DNA of 18,036 nucleotides from Planctomycetia bacterium (GTDB taxonomy: Bacteria; Planctomycetota; Planctomycetia; Pirellulales; UBA1268). The notes beneath the pieces were generated by a model. The model saw only the letters and a program-made list of their open reading frames with translations, was not told the DNA's origin and ran no database searches. The position numbers and the translations under genes were made by a program. Positions 13,784 to 18,036 of this stretch are shown here, piece by piece. The stretch is from the NCBI GenBank assembly GCA_009926295.1, contig RFPF01000033.1:1-18036 (forward strand), given 5' to 3'. Position 1 is the stretch's first letter, and each line of letters opens with the position of its first letter.

Positions 13784-14695
13784 ATGACGACGTACAACCT
13801 CACCCACCTCCGCCAACTCGAGGCCGAGAGCATCCATATCATCCGCGAGGTGGCCGCCGAGTTCGAAAACCCGGTGATGCTCTATTCGATCGGGAAGGAT
13901 TCGGCGGTGATGGTGCGGCTGGCCGAGAAGGCGTTCTTCCCGGCAAGGCCCCCCTTCCCGCTGATGCACATCGACACGACGTGGAAGTTCCGGGAGATGT
14001 ACCGGCTCCGCGACGAGTACGTGGCCAAGGAGCTCGGATTCAAGCTGCTTGTCTACACCAATGAGGAGGGGCGGAGGCAGGGCATCAATCCGATCACGCA
14101 CGGCAGCAAGGTCCACACCGACACCATGAAGACGCAGGCCCTCCGGCAGGCGCTTGACATGTATCGGTTCGATGCGGCGTTTGGCGGGGCGCGGCGCGAC
14201 GAGGAGAAATCCCGGGCCAAAGAACGGGTGTTTTCATTTCGTGACGAGTTCCACCGCTGGGACCCCAAGAACCAGCGGCCCGAGCTCTGGAACCTCTACA
14301 ACACGAAGGTCCGCAAGCGCGAGAGCATCCGCGTGTTTCCGCTCTCCAATTGGACCGAACTCGACGTCTGGCAGTACATCCACCTCGAGAAGATCCCGAT
14401 CGTGCCGCTCTACTTCGCCGCCGAGCGGCCGATCGTGTGGCGAGACGGCGTGATGATCATGGTGGACGACGACCGGCTGCCCCTGAAGCCGGGTGAGAAG
14501 CCCGAGATGCGCCGGGTGCGGTTTCGCACGCTCGGCTGCTATCCCCTCTCCGGAGCCGTCGACTCGGCCGCCACGACGCTCCCGGAGATCATCCAGGAGA
14601 TGCTGCTCACGACCTTCTCGGAGCGGCAGGGCCGGCTCATCGATTCGGACGAGGCGGGCTCGATGGAAAAAAAGAAAAAAGAGGGTTATTTCTGA
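13784..14695 (+). CDS. cysD: Sulfate adenylyltransferase subunit 2 CysD
   Basis: CysD is the catalytic subunit of ATP sulfurylase, which makes adenosine 5'-phosphosulfate (APS) from ATP and sulfate together with the GTPase CysN. The 303-residue length is normal. The PP-loop SIGKDS lies at 35-40, followed by PLMHIDTTWKFREMY, the FGGARRDEEKSRAKERVFSFRD segment (APS/ATP site) and WTELDVWQYI, all standard for CysD. The C-terminus ends in a run of lysines and GYF, also usual for the family. It is the first gene of a plus-strand group with cysNC and a mog-like gene, and a strong hairpin separates it from cysNC. Confidence 0.97.
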   Translation: MTTYNLTHLRQLEAESIHIIREVAAEFENPVMLYSIGKDSAVMVRLAEKAFFPARPPFPLMHIDTTWKFREMYRLRDEYVAKELGFKLLVYTNEEGRRQGINPITHGSKVHTDTMKTQALRQALDMYRFDAAFGGARRDEEKSRAKERVFSFRDEFHRWDPKNQRPELWNLYNTKVRKRESIRVFPLSNWTELDVWQYIHLEKIPIVPLYFAAERPIVWRDGVMIMVDDDRLPLKPGEKPEMRRVRFRTLGCYPLSGAVDSAATTLPEIIQEMLLTTFSERQGRLIDSDEAGSMEKKKKEGYF

Positions 14696-14712
14696 AGCGG
14701 TGCCCACTCCAG

Positions 14713-14743
14713 CCGTTGCAGCGGCCCTGCGGCCGCTGAACGG
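14713..14743 (+). repeat. Strong hairpin between cysD and cysNC
   Basis: CCGTT-G-CAGCGGCC (14713-14726) pairs with GGCCGCTG-AACGG (14731-14743) around a CTGC loop, giving 13 base pairs with a single bulged G. A partial second copy (CGGCCCTTGCGGCC) follows directly. It lies in the 77-nt gap, starts 17 nt after the cysD stop and ends 29 nt before the cysNC ATG. It lacks a U-tract, so mRNA processing, partial attenuation or a REP-like repeat are the options. Confidence 0.55.
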
Positions 14744-14772
14744 CCCTTGCGGCCATTTCGATCACAGCACGC

Positions 14773-16704
14773 ATGTCACACCAGTCATCCCTCATCGCCA
14801 CCGACATCGACGCCTACCTCGCGCAGCACGAGCGCAAGGAGCTGCTCCGCTTCATCACCTGCGGCAGCGTGGACGATGGCAAGAGCACGCTCATCGGCCG
14901 GCTCTTCTACGAGTCGAAGATGATCTACGAGGACCAGCTCGCCGCCATCAAGAAGGACACCGGCCGCTACGGCACCACGGGGGAGGAGGTCGATCTCGCG
15001 CTCTTCACCGACGGCCTCGAGGACGAGCGGCAGCAGGGGATCACGATCGACGTCGCCTACCGGTATTTCTCCACCGACAAGCGAAAATTCATCATCGCCG
15101 ATACGCCCGGCCACGAGCAGTACACGCGGAACATGGCCACGGGCGCCTCGACGGCCGACCTCGCCATCATCCTCGTGGACGCCCGCCACGGCGTGCTGCC
15201 GCAGACGAAGCGACATTCCTTTCTCGTGTCGCTGCTCGGCATCCGCCACATCGTGGTGGCGATCAACAAGATGGACATCGTGGGCTACGACCAGTCCGTG
15301 TTCGAGAGGATCAGGGCCGACTACGTCGACTTCGCCGGCCGGCTCGAGCTGCCCGACGTGCACTTCATGCCGATCTCGGCCCTCAAGGGCGACAACGTCG
15401 TGAACCCGAGCGCGAACATGCCGTGGTACACGGGCTCGCCGCTCATGCCGCTCCTGGAGACGGTCTACATCGGCTCCGACCGGAATTTGGAGGACTTCCG
15501 CTTCCCGGTGCAGCTCGTGCTCCGGCCGAACCTCGACTTCCGGGGCTTCTCCGGCACGATCGCCTCGGGCATCGTCCGCCGCGGCGACGAGGTCGTGTCG
15601 CTGCCGTCGCGGAAGCGGAGCCGCGTGCGGTCGATCGTGACGTTCGACGGCGAGCTCGAGGAGGCGTTCGCGCCCCAGTCGGTGACGCTCACGCTCGAGG
15701 ATGAGATCGACTCCAGCCGCGGCGACATGCTCGTGCGGCCGGGCAACGTGCCGAAGGTGGACCACAAGTTCGAGGCGATGGTCGTCTGGATGAGTGAGGA
15801 GCCGCTCGTTCCCGGCAGGCAGTATCTCTTCAAGCAGACGAGCAAGGTGACGACGGGCGCCGTGAGCAGCCTGCGATACCGCGTGGACATCAATACGCTC
15901 CACCGGCAGCCCGCCCCGACGCTCGCGCTCAACGAAATCGGCCGGTGTGCGGTCACGCTCACCAGCCCCATCGCCTTCGATGCCTACCGCCGCAATCGGG
16001 CGACCGGCGCGTTCATCGTGATCGATCGCGTCACGAACGCGACGGTCGGCGCGGGCATGATCCTCGACCGGGAGCCGGAGGACGCTGCGGGCGACCATTG
16101 GGGCGACGCCGCCGAGGCCCACCTCCACGGGCAGGCCAGTTCCGTCACGCCGGAGGAGCGCGAGGCCCGCTTCGGCCAGAAGCCCGCCACGCTCCTGCTC
16201 ACGGGGCTCACCGGCTCCGGAAAATCGACGCTCGCCCGGGCCCTCGAACGGCGGCTCTTCGATCTGGGCCGCGCCGTCGCCGTGCTCGACGGGCAGAACA
16301 TGCGGCTGGGAATCAGCAAGGACCTTGGCTTCACCGCGGGAGAACGAAGCGAGAACCTGCGGCGGAGCGTCGAGGTCGCCCGGCTCTTCAACGACGCCGG
16401 CCTGATCTGCATCGGGGCGTTCGTCGCGCCTGACGAGGCGGTGCGTCGGAAGGCGGCCGAGCGGGTCGGCTCCGAACGCTTCCTCGTCGTGCACCTCGCG
16501 GCCCCGATCGAGGTCTGCCGCGAGCGCGACACCGACGGCCACTATCGGCTCGCCGACCGGGGCGACCTCGCCAACTTTCCGGGCGTCTCGGCCCCCTACG
16601 AGCCGCCCGTCGCGCCCGATCTCGTGCTGCCGACGCACGAGTGGCCGGTCGCGAAGTGCGTCGACGCGCTCGTGCACCTCCTCGAGTCGCGCGGCGTGAT
16701 ATGA
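14773..16704 (+). CDS. cysNC: Bifunctional CysN/CysC: sulfate adenylyltransferase GTPase subunit fused to APS kinase domain
   Basis: This 643-residue fusion couples two steps of sulfate activation. Residues 1 to about 450 are the CysN GTPase, with G1 GSVDDGKS (31-38), ITID at the switch (90-93), DTPGH (110-114), NKMD (165-168) and EF-Tu-like beta-barrels after about 240. Residues from about 455 are a CysC-type APS kinase, which phosphorylates APS to PAPS, with Walker A GLTGSGKS (478-485). The kinase domain differs from standard CysC. DGDN is DGQN (506-509), the FISP loop, which holds the phosphorylatable serine, is FVAP (550-553), and the RHG after DGDNV is RLG. The fold-defining motifs remain, so activity is plausible but not assured. 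No good Shine-Dalgarno precedes the ATG. The stop overlaps the next gene by ATGA. Confidence 0.94.
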   Translation: MSHQSSLIATDIDAYLAQHERKELLRFITCGSVDDGKSTLIGRLFYESKMIYEDQLAAIKKDTGRYGTTGEEVDLALFTDGLEDERQQGITIDVAYRYFSTDKRKFIIADTPGHEQYTRNMATGASTADLAIILVDARHGVLPQTKRHSFLVSLLGIRHIVVAINKMDIVGYDQSVFERIRADYVDFAGRLELPDVHFMPISALKGDNVVNPSANMPWYTGSPLMPLLETVYIGSDRNLEDFRFPVQLVLRPNLDFRGFSGTIASGIVRRGDEVVSLPSRKRSRVRSIVTFDGELEEAFAPQSVTLTLEDEIDSSRGDMLVRPGNVPKVDHKFEAMVVWMSEEPLVPGRQYLFKQTSKVTTGAVSSLRYRVDINTLHRQPAPTLALNEIGRCAVTLTSPIAFDAYRRNRATGAFIVIDRVTNATVGAGMILDREPEDAAGDHWGDAAEAHLHGQASSVTPEEREARFGQKPATLLLTGLTGSGKSTLARALERRLFDLGRAVAVLDGQNMRLGISKDLGFTAGERSENLRRSVEVARLFNDAGLICIGAFVAPDEAVRRKAAERVGSERFLVVHLAAPIEVCRERDTDGHYRLADRGDLANFPGVSAPYEPPVAPDLVLPTHEWPVAKCVDALVHLLESRGVI

Positions 16705-17249
16705 CGGCCCCGGCCCGGATCGGCATCCTCACCGTCTCCGACCGCGCGAGCCGCGGCGAGTACGCCGACGAGGGCGGACCGGCGATCCGGGCCTACCTTG
16801 CCGAGGTGCTCGCGAGTCCGTGGCAGCCGCACGAACGCATCGTCCCCGACGACGTCGAGGCGATCGCCGCGGCGATTCACGAGTTCGCCGCCGAGGGCTG
16901 CTGCCTCGTCGTGACGACCGGTGGCACCGGCCCCGCCCCACGCGACGTCACCCCGGAGGCCACCGAGCGGGTCTGCACGAAACTGCTCCCGGGTTTCGGA
17001 GAACGGATGCGGCAGGTGTCGCTCGCGCACGTTCCCACGGCGATCCTCTCGAGGCAGACAGCCGGCATCTGCGGCACCGCCCTCGTCGTGAACCTCCCCG
17101 GGCGGCCGAAAAGCATCCGCGAGTGCCTCGAAGCCGTGTTCCCGGCGATCCCCTACTGCATCGACCTCGTCCACACCGGCATTCCCACCGCCCCGCGGCT
17201 GGAAACGAGGCCCGACCGACTCGTGGCATTCAGGCCGAGGAGCCCGTGA
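16701..17249 (+). CDS. mog: Molybdopterin adenylyltransferase (Mog/MoaB family)
   Basis: The 182-residue protein has the MoCF_biosynth fold. IGILTVSDRASRGEYADEGGPAI opens it, TTGGTGPAPRDVTPEAT (72-88) is the signature nucleotide and pterin-binding loop, and NLPGRPKSI (131-139) is the second conserved loop. Mog-type enzymes adenylate molybdopterin before molybdenum insertion. Mog and MoaB cannot be told apart firmly by eye, but the intact TGGTG and RDVTPE motifs favour an active enzyme. The ATG overlaps the cysNC stop by 4 nt (ATGA), so the two are translationally coupled. No other molybdenum cofactor gene is in the window. The 3' end overlaps hemB on the opposite strand by 20 bp. Confidence 0.92.
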   Translation: MTAPARIGILTVSDRASRGEYADEGGPAIRAYLAEVLASPWQPHERIVPDDVEAIAAAIHEFAAEGCCLVVTTGGTGPAPRDVTPEATERVCTKLLPGFGERMRQVSLAHVPTAILSRQTAGICGTALVVNLPGRPKSIRECLEAVFPAIPYCIDLVHTGIPTAPRLETRPDRLVAFRPRSP

Positions 17250-18036
17250 GCGCCCGGGCGATGTCGGGCGCGAAGTAGGTGAGGATGCAATCGGCGCCCG
17301 CCCGCTTGATGACCAGCAGGCTCTCGATCGCCGCCTTGGGGCCGTCGAGCCAGCCATTGGCGGCGGCAGCCCGGATCATCGCATACTCCCCGCTCACCTG
17401 GTAGGCGAACGTCGGCACGCCGAAGGCCTGCTTCACGCGGTGGATCACGTCGAGCGCGGCGCCGGCGGGCTTCACCATCACCATGTCGGCCCCCTCGGCG
17501 AGGTCGAGGGCCACCTCGCGAAGCGCCTCGTCCGTGTTCGCCGGATCCATCTGGTAGGTCTTCTTGTCGGCGACGCCGAGCCGGGCGGCGGTGGCGAGGG
17601 CCGCGTGGCTGCCGAGCGCATCGCGGAACGGGCCGTAGAACGCGGAGGCGTACTTGGCCGCATACGAGAGGATGCACACATCTTCGCGGCCAGCCGCGTC
17701 GAGCGCGGTGCGGATCGCCCCCACGCGGCCATCCATCATGTCGCTCGGCGCCACGACGTGGCAGCCGGCCCCGGCGAGCACGACCGCCTGCCGCACGAGC
17801 ACCTCGACCGTCGCGTCGTTGAGGATTTTCCCGTCGTGCAGAAGTCCGTCGTGGCCGTGCGTCGTGTAGGGGTCGAGGGCCACGTCGCAGATGATGCCCA
17901 CCGCGTCACCGGTCTCGCGCCGGATCGCCCGCACGGTGCGGCAGAGAAGATTGTCGGCATCGAGCGCATGGCGGCCGTCGTCTGTCTTGCGGGCCGCCTC
18001 CACGACCGGAAACAGCGCCACCGCCGGGATCCCGAG
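17230..18036 (-). CDS. hemB: Porphobilinogen synthase HemB, 5' end beyond the window
   Basis: HemB condenses two 5-aminolevulinate molecules to porphobilinogen in haem synthesis. The frame is open to the right edge, where GIPAVALFPVV matches an internal part of the family. About 60 N-terminal residues are therefore missing from this 268-residue portion (usual length about 325). Both active-site lysines are seen, in LSYAAKYASAFYGPFR and MVMVKPAGAALD. The metal site reads DVALDPYTTHGHDG, with aspartates where zinc-type enzymes have cysteines, so a magnesium-type enzyme like that of Pseudomonas is expected. The gene converges on mog, with a 20-bp overlap of the coding ends and no terminator between them. 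Confidence 0.96.
   Translation of the reverse strand, partial: LGIPAVALFPVVEAARKTDDGRHALDADNLLCRTVRAIRRETGDAVGIICDVALDPYTTHGHDGLLHDGKILNDATVEVLVRQAVVLAGAGCHVVAPSDMMDGRVGAIRTALDAAGREDVCILSYAAKYASAFYGPFRDALGSHAALATAARLGVADKKTYQMDPANTDEALREVALDLAEGADMVMVKPAGAALDVIHRVKQAFGVPTFAYQVSGEYAMIRAAAANGWLDGPKAAIESLLVIKRAGADCILTYFAPDIARALTGSSA

Noticed and set aside
14785..16677. Minus-strand open frame of 630 codons opposite cysNC
   Set aside because: It mirrors the cysNC codon pattern, contains no recognisable domain and is dominated by Arg, Glu, His and Val. It is an antisense shadow.

Overview
The window reads as ordinary, gene-dense chromosome from a high-GC, Gram-negative bacterium, most likely a planctomycete (Planctomycetota). 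The strongest pointer is a DUF1559 protein with a type IV pilin-like N-terminal methylation motif, a family greatly expanded in planctomycetes. A sigma-70 factor with an altered -10 recognition helix and no region 3, and an lpxD-lpxI pair for lipid A synthesis, fit the same picture. Family assignments come from motif reading and recall; no database search was run.

Layout. Positions 1-2970 (+ strand): the membrane protease ftsH, a 78-residue two-helix membrane protein, and a DCC-family thiol-disulfide protein. Positions 3013-11670 (- strand, given here in the direction of transcription, right to left): a DUF1559 pseudopilin-like protein; a sigma-70 factor whose stop overlaps the start of an SDR-fold protein; an NHS-family MFS transporter; a small VOC protein; lpxD-lpxI followed by an exported-looking methyltransferase; and a sigma-54 activator with no sensory domain. 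Positions 11781-13337 (+): an FeS-type (6-4) photolyase. Positions 13338-13783: the only long gene-free stretch, holding two nested inverted-repeat structures and a probable cysD promoter. Positions 13784-17249 (+): cysD, cysNC and a mog-like gene, a sulfate activation operon with a molybdenum-cofactor gene attached. Positions 17230-18036 (-): the C-terminal part of hemB, cut by the window edge and overlapping mog tail to tail.

How the genes work together. CysD and CysN make APS and the fused CysC domain is positioned to make PAPS. LpxD and LpxI act early in lipid A assembly, implying an outer membrane. The sigma factor and SDR are probably translationally coupled. The other genes look like single housekeeping or accessory units with their own promoters.

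I see no CRISPR array, intact transposase, prophage, toxin-antitoxin or defence island, rRNA or tRNA. The least explained signals are the 143-bp inverted-repeat element upstream of cysD, several probable promoters that sit almost on the start codon, and catalytic or recognition residues that differ from family norms in the sigma factor, the SDR protein and the CysC domain.
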